Notes: generated by a model not told the origin, from the letters alone. A stretch of 64,000 nt of DNA from Pararhodobacter sp. (GCA_020832665.1 JAFIEG010000010.1:1-64000), one strand, 5' to 3'; shown: positions 20,457-30,909, numbered from the stretch's first letter. A program made the numbers and translations.

Positions 20457-21218
20457 ATGCTCAAGACACGCATCATACCCTGCCTTGATGTTGCCGATGG
20501 CCGCGTGGTCAAGGGCGTGAATTTCGTCAATCTCGTCGATGCCGGCGACCCGGTCGAGGCGGCGCGCGCCTATGACGCGGCCGGCGCCGACGAGCTATGC
20601 TTTCTCGACATTCACGCCACGCATGAAAACCGTGGCGTGATGCTCGATCTGGTCACCCGCACCGCCGAGCAATGCTTCATGCCGCTGACCGTGGGCGGGG
20701 GGGTGCGCAGCGCCGAGGATGTGCGCGCGCTTCTGCTGGCCGGGGCCGACAAGGTGTCGTTCAACTCGGCCGCCGTGGCTGACCCCGATGTGGTGACTCG
20801 CGCCGCCGACCGCTTCGGCAGCCAATGCATCGTGGTGGCCATCGACGCCAAGACCGTCGCGCCGGGGCGGTGGGAGATATTCACCCATGGCGGGCGCCGG
20901 CCCACGGGGGTGGATGCGGTGGAATTTGCCCGCACAGTTGCCGGCAAGGGCGCGGGCGAGATCCTGCTTACCTCGATGGACCGCGACGGCACGCGCGTGG
21001 GATTCAATCTGGAACTGACCCGCGCCATCGTCGATGCCGTGCCGATCCCGGTGATCGCCTCGGGCGGCGTGGGCACGCTCGATCATCTTGTCGAGGGGGT
21101 GACGATTGGCGGCGCTTCGGCGGTGCTGGCGGCCTCGATCTTTCATTTCGGCGAATACAGCATTGGCGAGGCCAAGGCGCATATGGCCGCCGTCGGCATT
21201 CCGGTGCGGTTGACATGA
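20457..21218 (+). CDS. hisF: Imidazole glycerol phosphate synthase subunit HisF
   Basis: HisF is the cyclase subunit that, with HisH glutaminase, forms imidazole glycerol phosphate and AICAR. The 253-residue barrel shows [20 protein letters not shown] (catalytic Asp11), [27 protein letters not shown] (second catalytic Asp) and [12 protein letters not shown]. It overlaps hisE by four bases (ATGA). Confidence 0.97.
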   Translation: MLKTRIIPCLDVADGRVVKGVNFVNLVDAGDPVEAARAYDAAGADELCFLDIHATHENRGVMLDLVTRTAEQCFMPLTVGGGVRSAEDVRALLLAGADKVSFNSAAVADPDVVTRAADRFGSQCIVVAIDAKTVAPGRWEIFTHGGRRPTGVDAVEFARTVAGKGAGEILLTSMDRDGTRVGFNLELTRAIVDAVPIPVIASGGVGTLDHLVEGVTIGGASAVLAASIFHFGEYSIGEAKAHMAAVGIPVRLT

Positions 21219-21547
21219 GCGCCCCCGTCAACAGCCCGCTGGCGCGTCTGGCCGCCGCCATCGAGGCACGCCGGGGTGCCGACCCAGAGTTGAGCTGGAC
21301 TGCGCGACTGCTGGCCAAGGGCCCCGAGAAATGCGCCGAGAAATTCGGCGAGGAGGCGATCGAGGCGGTGATCGAGGCGGTGAAGGGAGATCGCGCGCGG
21401 CTAACCGCCGAGGCGGCGGATGTGGTGTTTCACCTGCTGGTCATGTGTGCGGCGCGCGGCGTCAGCCTGGAAGATATCGAGGCCGAGCTGGCGCGCCGCG
21501 AGGCGCGCTCGGGACTTGAAGAGAAGGCGGCGCGGCCTGAGGGCTGA
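21215..21547 (+). CDS. hisE: Phosphoribosyl-ATP diphosphatase
   Basis: HisE hydrolyses PR-ATP to PR-AMP, the second step of histidine synthesis. The 110-residue all-alpha MazG-like protein has [19 protein letters not shown] (metal-binding Glu residues) and [13 protein letters not shown] (Glu and Asp ligands). The ATG overlaps the hisF stop codon, which fixes the start. Confidence 0.95.
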   Translation: MSAPVNSPLARLAAAIEARRGADPELSWTARLLAKGPEKCAEKFGEEAIEAVIEAVKGDRARLTAEAADVVFHLLVMCAARGVSLEDIEAELARREARSGLEEKAARPEG

Positions 21548-21615
21548 ACGGGGGCGTCGAGCTTGTCCGGAAAAGGCGCTTCCAAGGGCTGTTTCGGCGC
21601 GCAGCCGCCACCGGA

Positions 21616-23064
21616 TCACGTCCGCCAGAAGCGCGGCAGCACCAGAACCAGCACCGCCACCATTTCCAGCCGTCCCATCAGCATGCCCAGAATCATCAGC
21701 CATTTTGATGTCTGAGGAAAGCCGTCCACCGCGCCGGTGGCGCCCACTTCGCGGCCAAAGGCCGGGCCGATATTGCAGATCGAGGTCCAGGCGGCGGTGA
21801 TCGCGGTGCGCATCTCCAGCCCGGTCAGCGACAGCAGGATCACCAGCACGCCAAAGCCGATGACGAAGGCGGTGAACATCACGATGACCGACGAGATGAC
21901 GTCATCTTCCAGCCGCTTGCCGCCCAGATGCAGCGGCGCCACGCGGTTGGGGTGGATCAGCTGGCGCAGCTGGGCCCTGATCGCCTCGATCAGCACCAGA
22001 TAGCGGAAGATCTTGATCGAGCAGCCGGTCGATGCCGTGCAGGCGCCGATGAAGCCGGCCACGAAGACCACCAGCAGTGGAAAGTCGCCCCAGCTTTCGA
22101 TATCGCCGATGCCATAGCCGGTGCCGGAAAACAGCGACACGGTGTTGAAGGCACTCTCGCGCAGCACTTCCTCGAAACCGGCCTCGGCGGTCGCCAGTCG
22201 GTAGATCATGATCAGCCCCACGGCATAGGCCGTCCAGCGGAAATAGGCGCGCACCTGGATATCGCGAAACAGCGGCCTGGGCTCGCCCGCCACAAGCTGG
22301 ATGTAGCGGATGAAGGGCAGCCCGGCGAGCCACATGAAGACCAGGCTGACATATTGCGCCGGGACCGGGAACATGTCGAAGGACTGGTCCGAGGTCGTGA
22401 AACCGCCGGTGGCGATGGTGGTCATGGCGTGGTTGACGGCTTCAAAGCCGCTCATGCCCGAAAGCGCATAGGCCGCCGCGGCCAGCGCCGTCAGGCCGAT
22501 ATAGATTTCCAGCAGCATCAGCGAGATGTCGCGCGCGCGCGGCAGCACCTTCCCCATGCTGTCAAAGCCTTCCGAGCGGAAATGCTGCATGCCGCCGACG
22601 CGCATCACCGGCAGGAAGACCAGCGCCACGATGATGATGCCCAACCCCCCCAGCCATTGCAGGATCGAGCGCCACAGCAATATGCCGGCGGGCTGGCTGT
22701 CCAGCCCGGTCATCACGGTGGTGCCGGTTGTTGTCATCCCCGACATCGATTCGAAAACCGCATCGGTAAGGCCCAGCCCGTTGTCGGCCAGCATGAAGGG
22801 AATGGCGCCGAAGGCCGCCAGCACCACCCAGGTCAGTGTCGTCAGCAGAAATGACTGGCGCAGCGTCAGGCCCTCGCTGCGCGCATTGGCCGTTGCCATG
22901 GCCATTGCCGCTCCGCTCAGTGTGGTGACGAAGGCCGCGCGCAGGAAGTGCGGCCACGAATTGTCGCCCAGCACAAGGTCAACACCGGCCGGAACGAGCA
23001 TGGTCATTCCAAACGCGACAAGAAGCAGGCCGATGACATGGGCGACGGGTCTGATATCAGGCAT
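21616..23064 (-). CDS. trkH: Trk-type potassium uptake membrane subunit TrkH
   Basis: TrkH is the translocating subunit of the Trk K+ uptake system and works with the NAD-binding regulator TrkA (not in this window). The 482-residue protein has four pore-loop filters: GMTTTGTTVM, ATGGFTTSD, SGTGYGIGD and CNIGPAFG. About ten membrane helices fit. The start at MPDIRPV gives the usual length; an ATG four codons upstream is possible. Confidence 0.92.
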   Translation of the reverse strand: MPDIRPVAHVIGLLLVAFGMTMLVPAGVDLVLGDNSWPHFLRAAFVTTLSGAAMAMATANARSEGLTLRQSFLLTTLTWVVLAAFGAIPFMLADNGLGLTDAVFESMSGMTTTGTTVMTGLDSQPAGILLWRSILQWLGGLGIIIVALVFLPVMRVGGMQHFRSEGFDSMGKVLPRARDISLMLLEIYIGLTALAAAAYALSGMSGFEAVNHAMTTIATGGFTTSDQSFDMFPVPAQYVSLVFMWLAGLPFIRYIQLVAGEPRPLFRDIQVRAYFRWTAYAVGLIMIYRLATAEAGFEEVLRESAFNTVSLFSGTGYGIGDIESWGDFPLLVVFVAGFIGACTASTGCSIKIFRYLVLIEAIRAQLRQLIHPNRVAPLHLGGKRLEDDVISSVIVMFTAFVIGFGVLVILLSLTGLEMRTAITAAWTSICNIGPAFGREVGATGAVDGFPQTSKWLMILGMLMGRLEMVAVLVLVLPRFWRT

Positions 23065-23227
23065 GAAGGCAGCCATGGCGGCGCCGGCGGGGGCTGTCAA
23101 GCGCGTCTGCCTGCTGCCGGCAAGCGTTGGCCATGCACGCAAGGGCGCCGGGGATTGCCGTTGCCGCGGCCAGGTGGCAGACCGTTCAGGCGCCGTGCGC
23201 GCCAGGCAACAGCCGGAGCCCCGCCAG

Positions 23228-24241
23228 ATGCGAGCAAGCGACGAACCCGCGCCCATCGATCCTTCCATGCCCAGGGTTGAGCTGCATCTGCATCTTGAAG
23301 GGGCAGCCCCGCCCGCTTTCATCCGCGACTTGGCACAACAGCGCCATGTCGATATTGGTGGCATCTTCGATGCCGATGGCGGTTATGCCTTTCGTGGTTT
23401 CGCCGCTTTCCTGGGCGCCTATGATGCCGCCTGCCAGGTGTTGCAGCGCCCCGAGGATTTCCGCCGCCTGACCGAGGCGGTGCTCGAGGCGCGCGCCGCC
23501 GACGGGGTGATCTATGCCGAGATATTCCTGTCGCCCGATTTCTGCGGCGGCGGCGATCTGGCGGCCTGGCGCGAGCATCTTGCTGCCATCCATGAGGCCG
23601 CCGCCGCCGCCGAGGCGCGCGAGGGCATCGTCATGCGCGCCATCGTCACCGCAATTCGCCATCGTGGCCCGGCGCAGACGCGGCGCGTGGCGCTTTGCGC
23701 GGCCGAAACCGCGGGCGATTTCGTCACCGGTTTCGGCATTGCCGGCGACGAGAGCGCCGGTGCGGCGCGCGAGTTCAACTGGGGATTCGATTGCGCCCGC
23801 GAGGCCGGGCTGGGCCTGACCGCGCATGCCGGCGAATGGGCCGGCCCCGAATCGGTGCGCGCGGCACTCGATGAATGGCGGGTGGCGCGCATCGGTCACG
23901 GTGTGCGCGCCATCGAGGACCGGGCGCTGGTGGCGCGGCTGGCCGAGGCCGGCACCGTGCTTGAAACCTGCCCGGGCTCGAATGTGGCGCTGGGGCTATA
24001 CCAGTCTTTCGCCGCGCATCCGGTGGCCCGGCTGCGCGAGGCGGGTGTGCGCGTCACGCTTTCCACCGACGATCCGCTCTTTTTCCGCACCAGCCTGAGC
24101 GCGGAATATGACGCGCTTGCCCGCGCCTTCGGCTGGACAGAGGCCGATTTCCGCGCCATCAACATCGAGGCCGCGCGCGCCGCCTTTTGTGACCGGGCGA
24201 CGCAAGAGCGGATCCTTTCGCGGCTGGAGGTGCCGGCATGA
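23228..24241 (+). CDS. add: Adenosine deaminase
   Basis: Add converts (deoxy)adenosine to (deoxy)inosine in purine salvage. The 337-residue metal-dependent TIM barrel has PRVELHLHLEGAAPP (HxH zinc ligands), LTAHAGEWAGPESV (His and catalytic Glu region), IGHGVRAIED and STDDPLFF (zinc-binding Asp). An adenine deaminase of the same family is possible. It overlaps upp by four bases; the two form a nucleoside/base salvage operon. Confidence 0.88.
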   Translation: MRASDEPAPIDPSMPRVELHLHLEGAAPPAFIRDLAQQRHVDIGGIFDADGGYAFRGFAAFLGAYDAACQVLQRPEDFRRLTEAVLEARAADGVIYAEIFLSPDFCGGGDLAAWREHLAAIHEAAAAAEAREGIVMRAIVTAIRHRGPAQTRRVALCAAETAGDFVTGFGIAGDESAGAAREFNWGFDCAREAGLGLTAHAGEWAGPESVRAALDEWRVARIGHGVRAIEDRALVARLAEAGTVLETCPGSNVALGLYQSFAAHPVARLREAGVRVTLSTDDPLFFRTSLSAEYDALARAFGWTEADFRAINIEAARAAFCDRATQERILSRLEVPA

Positions 24242-24870
24242 GCGATTATCTCACCATCGTCTCGCATCCGCTGGTGCAGCACCGGCTGAGCATCATGCGC
24301 GACAAGGCCACCGCGATGGGGCAGTTTCGCCAATTGATGCGCGAGATCGGCATGCTGCTGGCCTATGAGGCCACGCGCGACCTGCCGCTGATCGACGCCG
24401 GTATCGAAACCCCGATGGGCGGCATGCAGGCGCCGCGACTGGCCGGACCGGCGCCGGCGCTGGTGTCGATCCTGCGCGCGGGCAACGGGTTGCTGGACGG
24501 CGCGCTGGAGATGCTGCCAATGGCCCCCGCCGGCTTTGTCGGGCTGTATCGCGACGAAGCGACGCTGAAACCGGTGCAGTATTTCTGCAAACTGCCGCCG
24601 GCGCTGGAAGAGCGGCGGGTGGTCATGGTCGATCCGATGCTGGCCACCGGGAACACCGCGGCGGCGGCGGTCGATCTGGTAAAGCAGGCGGGCGGGCGCG
24701 ATATCGTGCTGGCCTGCCTGCTGGCTGCGCCCGAGGGGGTGGCGCGCCTGCGCGAGGCACATCCCGATCTACGCATGTTTACCGCCGCGCTTGATGAGCG
24801 GCTCAATGCGCAGGGCTTCATCCTGCCCGGCCTGGGCGATGCAGGCGACCGGCTTTACGGCACGTTGTAG
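24238..24870 (+). CDS. upp: Uracil phosphoribosyltransferase
   Basis: Upp makes UMP from uracil and PRPP. The 210-residue product shows VSHPLVQHRLSIMRDKAT, SILRAGNGLLDGAL and the PRPP loop VMVDPMLATGNTAAAAV, and ends in PGLGDAGDRLYGTL, all hallmark Upp segments. It is translationally coupled to add through an ATGA overlap. Confidence 0.97.
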   Translation: MSDYLTIVSHPLVQHRLSIMRDKATAMGQFRQLMREIGMLLAYEATRDLPLIDAGIETPMGGMQAPRLAGPAPALVSILRAGNGLLDGALEMLPMAPAGFVGLYRDEATLKPVQYFCKLPPALEERRVVMVDPMLATGNTAAAAVDLVKQAGGRDIVLACLLAAPEGVARLREAHPDLRMFTAALDERLNAQGFILPGLGDAGDRLYGTL

Positions 24871-24962
24871 GAACGCATCGCGCGGGCGTGACAGGCCGGT
24901 TCGGTCTTTACCTGCGCACGCCGACGGTGCAAGCTTGCCGCGTTATCCTGGGGAGGTTGACG

Positions 24963-25865
24963 ATGTCTGCATTACGCTGCGCTGTTGGCGGCTCTTGGCT
25001 GTGTGCCGGCAAGCTGGAATTCCTGAAGGAGCTTCATGCGCCGGTATTGGGCCTTGTCCTGGGCCTTGTGCTGCTGGATCACGGTGCGGCGTCGGCCCAG
25101 AGTGCGCAGGGACCGGCGGAAATGCCGCCCATCGGTTTCGACGCCGAGCAATATGTAGACAGCCGGGGCTGCGCCTTCGGGCGTGTGCAGATCAATGGCC
25201 AGATCCGCTGGGTGCCGCGCCTGCGTGCCGATCGCACGCCGCTTTGCGATCAGACCCCGAGCCTGGCCACTTCCCGGCCCGCCGGCACGCCTGAGGTTGC
25301 CCCGCCCGCTGTCGCCGCGACCACCGAGACGGCGCGGGCGCCCGCCGAGCCCGCCGCGCGGTCGGCGCGCCAGCCGGCCGCGTCGCAGCCAACGCAGCGC
25401 ACCGCCCGCGCCACCCATCCGCGCTCTCCGGCGGCCGCGCCGGTGATGACCGATGCCGCCGTGCTGTCGCACCATGAGGCCGACATCCCCACGGTGCCCT
25501 GCCCGCGCCGCTATCGCGGGCGCGATATCGTGTGCCTTGAACGCGAAGTCTATGAGCGACTGCAAGCCGGGCTCGGCGCCCGCGCCGTGCCGCCGGGGCA
25601 GCGGGCCATGCCCGAGGGGGCGATCCATTCATCGCAGACGGGCGGGCGCTATGTGCAGGTTGGTACCTTTGCCGTGCCGACCAATGCGCAGAACACCGTC
25701 GCCCGGCTGCAGGCGCGGGGCCTGCCGGTAGCGAGAGGCGATCTGCGCCATCGCGGGCGCGCCATGCAGGTGGTGCTGGCCGGGCCCTTCGACAGCCCCG
25801 CCGCCGTGCGCGAAGCGCTGGGTCAGGCCCGCGCGATGGGCTTCTCCGACGCCTTCATCCGCTGA
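24963..25865 (+). CDS. SPOR-domain exported protein
   Basis: The 300-residue protein has an N-terminal hydrophobic segment (LGLVLGLVLLDHGAASA, about residues 31-47) that may be a signal peptide. A Pro/Ala-rich linker (about 100-165) follows. A SPOR domain from about residue 222 opens GGRYVQVGTFAVPTNAQNTV. SPOR domains bind denuded septal peptidoglycan, so the protein may act at division or in envelope maintenance. GGGAGG precedes the ATG. Four cysteines occur before the SPOR domain. Confidence 0.8.
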   Translation: MSALRCAVGGSWLCAGKLEFLKELHAPVLGLVLGLVLLDHGAASAQSAQGPAEMPPIGFDAEQYVDSRGCAFGRVQINGQIRWVPRLRADRTPLCDQTPSLATSRPAGTPEVAPPAVAATTETARAPAEPAARSARQPAASQPTQRTARATHPRSPAAAPVMTDAAVLSHHEADIPTVPCPRRYRGRDIVCLEREVYERLQAGLGARAVPPGQRAMPEGAIHSSQTGGRYVQVGTFAVPTNAQNTVARLQARGLPVARGDLRHRGRAMQVVLAGPFDSPAAVREALGQARAMGFSDAFIR

Positions 25866-25937
25866 GGTGGCCATCGGGCCGGCAGGGGCGATGACATATG
25901 CTGCTATGCAAGCCGTCTGATCGCTTGGCGGGTGCCG

Positions 25938-25975
25938 AACCGGCAGGATGGGCAATATTGCCCATCCTGCCGGTT
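25938..25975. repeat. 38-bp perfect palindrome with GGGCAATATTGCCC core
   Basis: The two 19-base arms are exactly complementary with no loop; the centre is GGGCAATATTGCCC and the ends read AACCGG and CCGGTT. It lies between the convergent SPOR gene and the FadB-like gene. It shares its core and flank with a shorter palindrome at 46226-46243, also between convergent genes. It could be a two-way terminator or a protein site. Confidence 0.85.
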
Positions 25976-26012
25976 GGCGAAACATAAGCGAATCGCCGCT
26001 TCCCGGCCCCGC

Positions 26013-28208
26013 TCAGGCCGCTCGCTGGCCCGGCTTGCCGTAGAAGCTTTCGCCCTTGGCGGCCATGTCGCGCAGCAACTTCGGTGCCTTGTAGCGCGCG
26101 CCGAAGCGCGCCTCAAAATCGTCACACAGCGCCACAACTGCCGCCGCACCCTTGATGTCGACCCAGCCGAACGGCCCGCCAGACCAGGGCGCGAAACCCC
26201 AGCCAAGAATGGCGCCGACATCGCCTTCGCGGATGTCTTCCAGCACGCCCTCTTCCAGCGCGCGCACCGCCTCCAGCACCTGCGGCAGGATCAGCCGGTT
26301 CTTTACCTCTTCCACATCGGGCTGCTCGTTGCGCCGCGGGAATTGCTCGGCCAGGCCCTGCCAGTAGCCCTGTCGCTTGCCCTTCTCGTCATAATCGAAG
26401 AAGCCGGCATTGGCCTTGCGCCCCAGCCGGCCTTGCTCGACCATCCAGAACACCACCTCGTCCACCTCATCGTCGGGATAGGCATCGCCCATGCCGGCCT
26501 TGGTGGCCTTGGCGATCTTGGCGCCCAGATCGAGCGAGGTTTCATCGACCAGCTGCAACGGCCCTACCGGGAAACCCAGAAGCCGCGCGGCATTGTCCAC
26601 CAGCGCCGGCGTCACGCCCTCGCGCACCAGCCGCATGCCCTCGTTGATATAGGGGATGATGCAGCGATTGGCGTAGAAGAAACGCGCATCGTTGACCACG
26701 ATCGGCGTCTTGCGGATCTGGCGCACATAGTCCAGCGCCTTGGCCACGGCGCGCTCGCCGGTCTGCGCACCCTTGATGATCTCGACCAGCAGCATCTTGT
26801 CTACCGGCGAGAAAAAGTGGATGCCGATGAACTGCTCTTGGCGCTTGCTGGCCTTGGCCAGCTCGGTGATCGGCAAGGTCGAGGTGTTCGAGGCGAAGAT
26901 GGCGCTTTCGGGGATCACGGCCTCGGCCTTTTGCGTCACCTCGGCCTTGACGCCGGTATCCTCGAACACCGCCTCGATGATCAAATCGCAGCCTTCAAGC
27001 CTTGCGTAATCGGTCGTCGGCAGGATACGGCCGAGCACCTCCTCCTTTTTCGCCTCGCTGACCTTGCCGCGCTTGATGCCCTTGTCGAGAATCCCGGTGG
27101 AATAGCTCTTGCCCTTCTCGGCGGCTTCCTGGCTGGCATCGATCAGCACCACCTCGATGCCGGCATTGGCGCTGACATAGGCGATGCCGGCACCCATCAT
27201 TCCGGCACCCAGCACGCCCACCTTCTTGACCTTCTCATCAGGCACATCGGGCCGGTTGGCACCTTTCTCCAGCGCCTGCTTGTTGACAAAGAGCGAACGC
27301 ACCATGGCGCCTGAGCGCGGGTCCAGAAGGACATTGGTGAAATAGCGCGCCTCGATCTTCAGCGCAGTGTCGAAGGGCACCTGCAGCCCCTCATAGACCG
27401 CGCTGAGCAGCGCCTTGGCTGCCGGATACACGCCCCATGTGTTGGCGTTCACCATCGCCGAGGCACCGACAAAGGTCATGTAGCCCGAGGGATGATAGGG
27501 TGCGCCGCCCGGCACTTTGAAACCCTTGGCATCCCAGGGCTTGACCAGATCGCCATCCTTGGCATTCAGCACCCATTCCTTGGCGCGCGCCAGCAATTCA
27601 CCGGGCGCCACCACCTCGTCGATCACGCCGGCGGCCTTCATTTTCTTCGGTTCCTGTGCCTTGCCCTCCAGCAGGAAGGGCGCGGCGGCCATGGCGCCCA
27701 GCTTGAAGGCCAGGCGGATGGTGCCGCCGCCGCCGGGAAACAGGCCCACCATGATTTCCGGCAGGCCGATCCTTGCCTTGGGGTTGTCGGCGGCAATGAT
27801 GTAATGACACGCCAGCGGCAGCTCCAACCCGATGCCCATGGCAGTGCCGGGCAGGGCGGCGACGATGGGCTTGCCGCCCTTCAGTGTCTTCGGGTCCATG
27901 CCCGCGCGCTCGATCCGGCGAAACAGGTGATGGGTGTCCATGATCCCGTCGAAGATCGCCTGGGCGGGGTTGTCGCCGCCAGCGCTGGCCAGATCGGCCA
28001 GCACGTTCAGATCCATCCCGCCGGCGAAATCGGCCTTGCCCGAGGTAATGATCACCCCCTTCACGGCATCATCGCCCAGCGCGCTGTCGATATGCGCGCC
28101 CAGCTCTTTCAGCCCCTCGAAGGACATGACATTCATGCTCTTGCCGGGCACGTCCCAGGTAATGGTGGCGACGCCGTCGCCATCGACACTGTAATGAAAT
28201 TCGGTCAT
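26013..28208 (-). CDS. fadB: Multifunctional beta-oxidation enzyme (enoyl-CoA hydratase / 3-hydroxyacyl-CoA dehydrogenase)
   Basis: This is the alpha subunit of a fatty-acid oxidation complex. The 731-residue product has an N-terminal crotonase domain ([31 protein letters not shown], with both catalytic Glu). The dehydrogenase part follows, with [19 protein letters not shown] (NAD) and [16 protein letters not shown] (catalytic His). It then has a C-terminal 3HCDH domain. It overlaps the cupin gene by ATGA at 28205-28208. The matching beta subunit is the thiolase gene two positions upstream. Confidence 0.93.
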   Translation of the reverse strand: MTEFHYSVDGDGVATITWDVPGKSMNVMSFEGLKELGAHIDSALGDDAVKGVIITSGKADFAGGMDLNVLADLASAGGDNPAQAIFDGIMDTHHLFRRIERAGMDPKTLKGGKPIVAALPGTAMGIGLELPLACHYIIAADNPKARIGLPEIMVGLFPGGGGTIRLAFKLGAMAAAPFLLEGKAQEPKKMKAAGVIDEVVAPGELLARAKEWVLNAKDGDLVKPWDAKGFKVPGGAPYHPSGYMTFVGASAMVNANTWGVYPAAKALLSAVYEGLQVPFDTALKIEARYFTNVLLDPRSGAMVRSLFVNKQALEKGANRPDVPDEKVKKVGVLGAGMMGAGIAYVSANAGIEVVLIDASQEAAEKGKSYSTGILDKGIKRGKVSEAKKEEVLGRILPTTDYARLEGCDLIIEAVFEDTGVKAEVTQKAEAVIPESAIFASNTSTLPITELAKASKRQEQFIGIHFFSPVDKMLLVEIIKGAQTGERAVAKALDYVRQIRKTPIVVNDARFFYANRCIIPYINEGMRLVREGVTPALVDNAARLLGFPVGPLQLVDETSLDLGAKIAKATKAGMGDAYPDDEVDEVVFWMVEQGRLGRKANAGFFDYDEKGKRQGYWQGLAEQFPRRNEQPDVEEVKNRLILPQVLEAVRALEEGVLEDIREGDVGAILGWGFAPWSGGPFGWVDIKGAAAVVALCDDFEARFGARYKAPKLLRDMAAKGESFYGKPGQRAA

Positions 28209-28702
28209 TTTCTTTCTCCCCTCGGCGCGATGTCGCGGTGGCCCGCCCAGTCGCTGCCGTCGTGATAGGTGAAGCGGATATCCCCGCCCTTGATGTGAAG
28301 TTGCAGATCGACATCCGAATAGGTCGCCACCTCGATGGGGGCCTTGCTGCCCACCACCAGAAAGCTTGCCGGTGCATCCGAACGGTTGATGAAGCGATGC
28401 CCGTTCGCCACGCCCGCCTTCCAGGCGGCGCAATCGCCCGGCGCCATCGGGGTTTCGCCCTCATCCTCGACCAGGGTCAGCTGCCCGGCCACGACAATGG
28501 CGAATTCATCCTCGTTCAGATGCCAGTGGCGCAGCGAGGCCACCGCGCCCGGCTCCAGCGTTACCAGATTGACGCCGAACTGGGTGAGCCCCGCCAACTC
28601 GCCCAGCCGGCGCGAAGAACGCCCGGCCATCTGGCTGGAGTAGGGTTCGGGATAAACCGAATCCGTCTTGACCGGTGCCTGATCGGGGTCGATCTTCGGC
28701 AT
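28205..28702 (-). CDS. Cupin-domain protein within the beta-oxidation operon
   Basis: The 165-residue product has one conserved cupin barrel. Metal ligand region: [21 protein letters not shown] (His-x-His and Glu). Second motif: [13 protein letters not shown]. Function unknown; it could bind an acyl or sugar ligand or act as a regulator. Its start overlaps the thiolase stop by TGATG, and its stop overlaps the FadB-like ATG, so the three genes are translationally coupled. A cupin between FadA and FadB is not the textbook order. Confidence 0.8.
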   Translation of the reverse strand: MPKIDPDQAPVKTDSVYPEPYSSQMAGRSSRRLGELAGLTQFGVNLVTLEPGAVASLRHWHLNEDEFAIVVAGQLTLVEDEGETPMAPGDCAAWKAGVANGHRFINRSDAPASFLVVGSKAPIEVATYSDVDLQLHIKGGDIRFTYHDGSDWAGHRDIAPRGERK

Positions 28703-29913
28703 CACACCCGCTCGATGATCGTGGCCGCGCCCATGCCCGAGCCAATGCACAGCGTCGCCAGCCCGGTGCCCTTGCCCGAGCGCTCCAGCTCGTCGAGCAG
28801 CGCGCCCAGGATCATGGCCCCGGTCGCGCCCAGCGGGTGGCCCATGGCGATGGAGCCGCCATTGACATTGACCTTGGCGTGATCGACGCCGAATGCTTCC
28901 TCGAAACGCATGACCACGGCGGCAAAGGCCTCGTTGACCTCGAACAGGTCGATGTCATCGACCGACATGCCGCTCTCGCGCAGGATCTTCTCGGTCACCG
29001 GCACCGGCCCGGTCAGCATGATCGTGGGGTCCGAACCGATCTTGGCGGTGGCGCGGATGCGCGCGCGCGGTTTCAGCCCGTGTTTCTCGCCGAACTCCTT
29101 GTTGCCGATCAGCACCGCGGCGGCGCCATCGACAATGCCCGAGGAGTTGCCGGCATGGTGGATATGCTCGATCCGCTCCAACTGCGGATATTTCATCAGC
29201 GCGACCTTGTCGAAGCCTGGCATCACCTCGCCCATGTCCTTGAACGAAGGCTTGAGCGCGCCCAGGCTCTGCATGTCGGTCTCCGGGCGCATGTATTCGT
29301 CGCGGTCAAGGATGGTCAGGCCGTTGATATCCTTCACCGGCACCACGGTCTTGTCAAAGCGCCCCTCGTCCCAGGCCCGCTTGGCCCGCTTCTGGCTTTC
29401 CACCGCCATGGCGTCAGCATGGTCGCGGCTGTAGCCATACATGCTGGCGATGATGTCGGCGGAAATGCCCTGCGGGACGAAATAGTTGCTCATGGCGATC
29501 TGCGGATCGACGGCAATGGCGCCGCCATCGCTGCCCATCGGCACGCGGCTCATGCATTCCACCCCGCCGGCGACATAGGCCATGCCGGCCCCACCGCGCA
29601 GCTGGTTGGCGGCCATGTTCACCGCCTCGAGCCCCGAGGCGCAGAAACGGTTGATGCTGACGCCGGGCACCGATTCGGCGAAATCCGAGGCCAGCACAGC
29701 GGTGCGCGCCAGACAGGCGCCCTGCTCACCGATCTGGGTGACATTGCCCCAGATGACATCCTCGATGGCGGTGGTGTCGAGATCGTTGCGCGCCTTGATG
29801 GCGTTGAGCACGGTGGCGGAAAGCCGCGCCGCAGTCACCTCGTGCAGGCTGCCATCCTTGCGGCCCTTGCCGCGCACGGTGCGGGCGGCGTCATAGATAT
29901 AGACATCACTCAT
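28702..29913 (-). CDS. fadA: Acetyl-CoA C-acyltransferase (thiolase)
   Basis: The enzyme cleaves 3-oxoacyl-CoA with CoA to acetyl-CoA and a shortened acyl-CoA. The 403-residue product has [13 protein letters not shown] (nucleophilic Cys), [17 protein letters not shown] (catalytic His) and [13 protein letters not shown] (second Cys), the full thiolase triad. AGGAGAG precedes the ATG at 29913. It is adjacent to the glutathione transferase gene, whose stop overlaps its ribosome site. Confidence 0.93.
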   Translation of the reverse strand: MSDVYIYDAARTVRGKGRKDGSLHEVTAARLSATVLNAIKARNDLDTTAIEDVIWGNVTQIGEQGACLARTAVLASDFAESVPGVSINRFCASGLEAVNMAANQLRGGAGMAYVAGGVECMSRVPMGSDGGAIAVDPQIAMSNYFVPQGISADIIASMYGYSRDHADAMAVESQKRAKRAWDEGRFDKTVVPVKDINGLTILDRDEYMRPETDMQSLGALKPSFKDMGEVMPGFDKVALMKYPQLERIEHIHHAGNSSGIVDGAAAVLIGNKEFGEKHGLKPRARIRATAKIGSDPTIMLTGPVPVTEKILRESGMSVDDIDLFEVNEAFAAVVMRFEEAFGVDHAKVNVNGGSIAMGHPLGATGAMILGALLDELERSGKGTGLATLCIGSGMGAATIIERV

Positions 29914-29924
29914 CGCTCTCTCCT

Positions 29925-30551
29925 TCATTGCCGGTCGGCGGGTGAGCCGGGCATCAGATCATAAGGGTGTTTCCAGCCTGGCTGCGCGCCAAGGCGCGCA
30001 AGCCAGGCATCGATATGCGGCCACGCTGTACGCTCGAAACCGAAGGGTTCGGGGTAGTATAGATAGCCCGCGCAGGCACAATCGGCGAGCGAGGGCGCCT
30101 CGCCCGCGATCCATTCGCGCCCGTCGAGATGCGCGTTGAGCGTGGCATAGGCGGCCTTCAGCCGGCCCTGCATGAAGCGGATCACCTCGCCCGGGCGCTT
30201 GTCCTCGGGCAGGAAATTCATCAGGAACCGCGTCATCCCGGCCTGAGATGACAGCTTGTGATTGTCCCACAAGAGCCAGCGCAGCACCTCGGGGTCGCTG
30301 GCGCCAGCCATCCTGCCCGTGCGCCGCGCTACATGATCCTGAATCACGCCCGATTGCGTGAGCACCATATCGCCCTCAACCAACACGGGGACTTCGCCCA
30401 TCGGGTTCAACGCCCGGAACCCGGCTGAGCGGCTCTCACCGCCAAAGAAATCCACAAAACGCGGCTGCCATTCATATCCGCAAAGCTGCATGGTCAGCGC
30501 CGCCTTGTAGGCATTGCCGGATTCGCCAAAGCAGTAAAGCGTGGCTGCCAT
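29925..30551 (-). CDS. Glutathione S-transferase family protein
   Basis: The 208-residue product has a thioredoxin-fold N-terminus (TLYCFGESGNAYKAALTMQL) and the cis-Pro segment MGEVPVLVEGDM, followed by an all-helical C-terminal domain with GEAPSLADCACAGYLY. It may conjugate glutathione to electrophilic acyl or other intermediates; the substrate is unknown. GGAGG supports a start at 30551 or 30554. It heads the thiolase-cupin-FadB group. Confidence 0.85.
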   Translation of the reverse strand: MAATLYCFGESGNAYKAALTMQLCGYEWQPRFVDFFGGESRSAGFRALNPMGEVPVLVEGDMVLTQSGVIQDHVARRTGRMAGASDPEVLRWLLWDNHKLSSQAGMTRFLMNFLPEDKRPGEVIRFMQGRLKAAYATLNAHLDGREWIAGEAPSLADCACAGYLYYPEPFGFERTAWPHIDAWLARLGAQPGWKHPYDLMPGSPADRQ

Positions 30552-30596
30552 CATGCCCTCCATTCTGGTGTTGCGCAGGTTGAAAGCTCGGTTTTT

Positions 30597-30622
30597 GAGT
30601 ATTTTGGGCAAGATGAATGGGC
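30597..30622 (+). repeat. 3'-end repeat family A core
   Basis: GAGTATTTTGGGCAAGATGA followed by ATGGGC matches the cores at 5246 and 49459. An inverted copy lies 140 bases away at 30763-30787. Confidence 0.65.
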
Positions 30623-30762
30623 GCGGAAAGGCGTTCTTAACTCTGTCTGATCAAGCATGGCCATGCGGTACAGGCTGGCGAGCCGATGACCGCGCAAGGT
30701 GAAGTCACCCCGCTGCCCGGCTCGAGTGTTGCTCCCCGCGCGACGGGGTGCGCACATGGCGG

Positions 30763-30787
30763 TTTCATCTTGCCCAATATACGCTCG
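30763..30787 (-). repeat. 3'-end repeat family A core, inverted copy
   Basis: On the plus strand TTTCATCTTGCCCAATATAC, the reverse of the family A core, with one or two mismatches. It faces the copy at 30597. Confidence 0.55.
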
Positions 30788-30817
30788 CCGAAGGCACGCC
30801 GCGCCGCAGGCGCGGCG

Positions 30818-30893
30818 CCCGGCCCAAGCCGAGGAAGGTCGCGCGGCACGCGCGGCCTGACGAGGCGCGGGAGCGCCCTCGGGCGCATTGTTT
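30818..30893 (-). repeat. GC-rich dispersed repeat, family B, copy 2
   Basis: GGCCCAAGCCGAGGAAGG is followed by a GC-rich stretch and GGCGCGGGAGCGCCC. It is the same order of motifs as copy 1 at 49-119, with a diverged middle. It lies 17 bases beyond the acyl-CoA dehydrogenase stop codon. Confidence 0.55.
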
Positions 30894-30909
30894 GCGATCG
30901 ACGCGGCGT

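Larger units (their letters stand above)
30552..30909. other. Repeat-rich gap between the acyl-CoA dehydrogenase and GST genes
   Basis: This 358-base gap carries two inverted family A cores (30597-30622 and 30763-30787) and one family B element (30818-30893). The 140 bases between the A cores show no ribosome site or convincing ORF. The gap may end transcription of the dehydrogenase unit and start that of the GST unit. Confidence 0.65.

Noticed and set aside
25932-27314. 460-codon plus-strand frame
   Set aside because: Antisense to the FadB-like gene; His-, Leu- and Ala-rich composition typical of a shadow frame.
30552-30909. Small protein gene in the dehydrogenase-GST gap
   Set aside because: The frame has no ribosome site and overlaps dispersed repeats; no conserved sequence pattern was evident.
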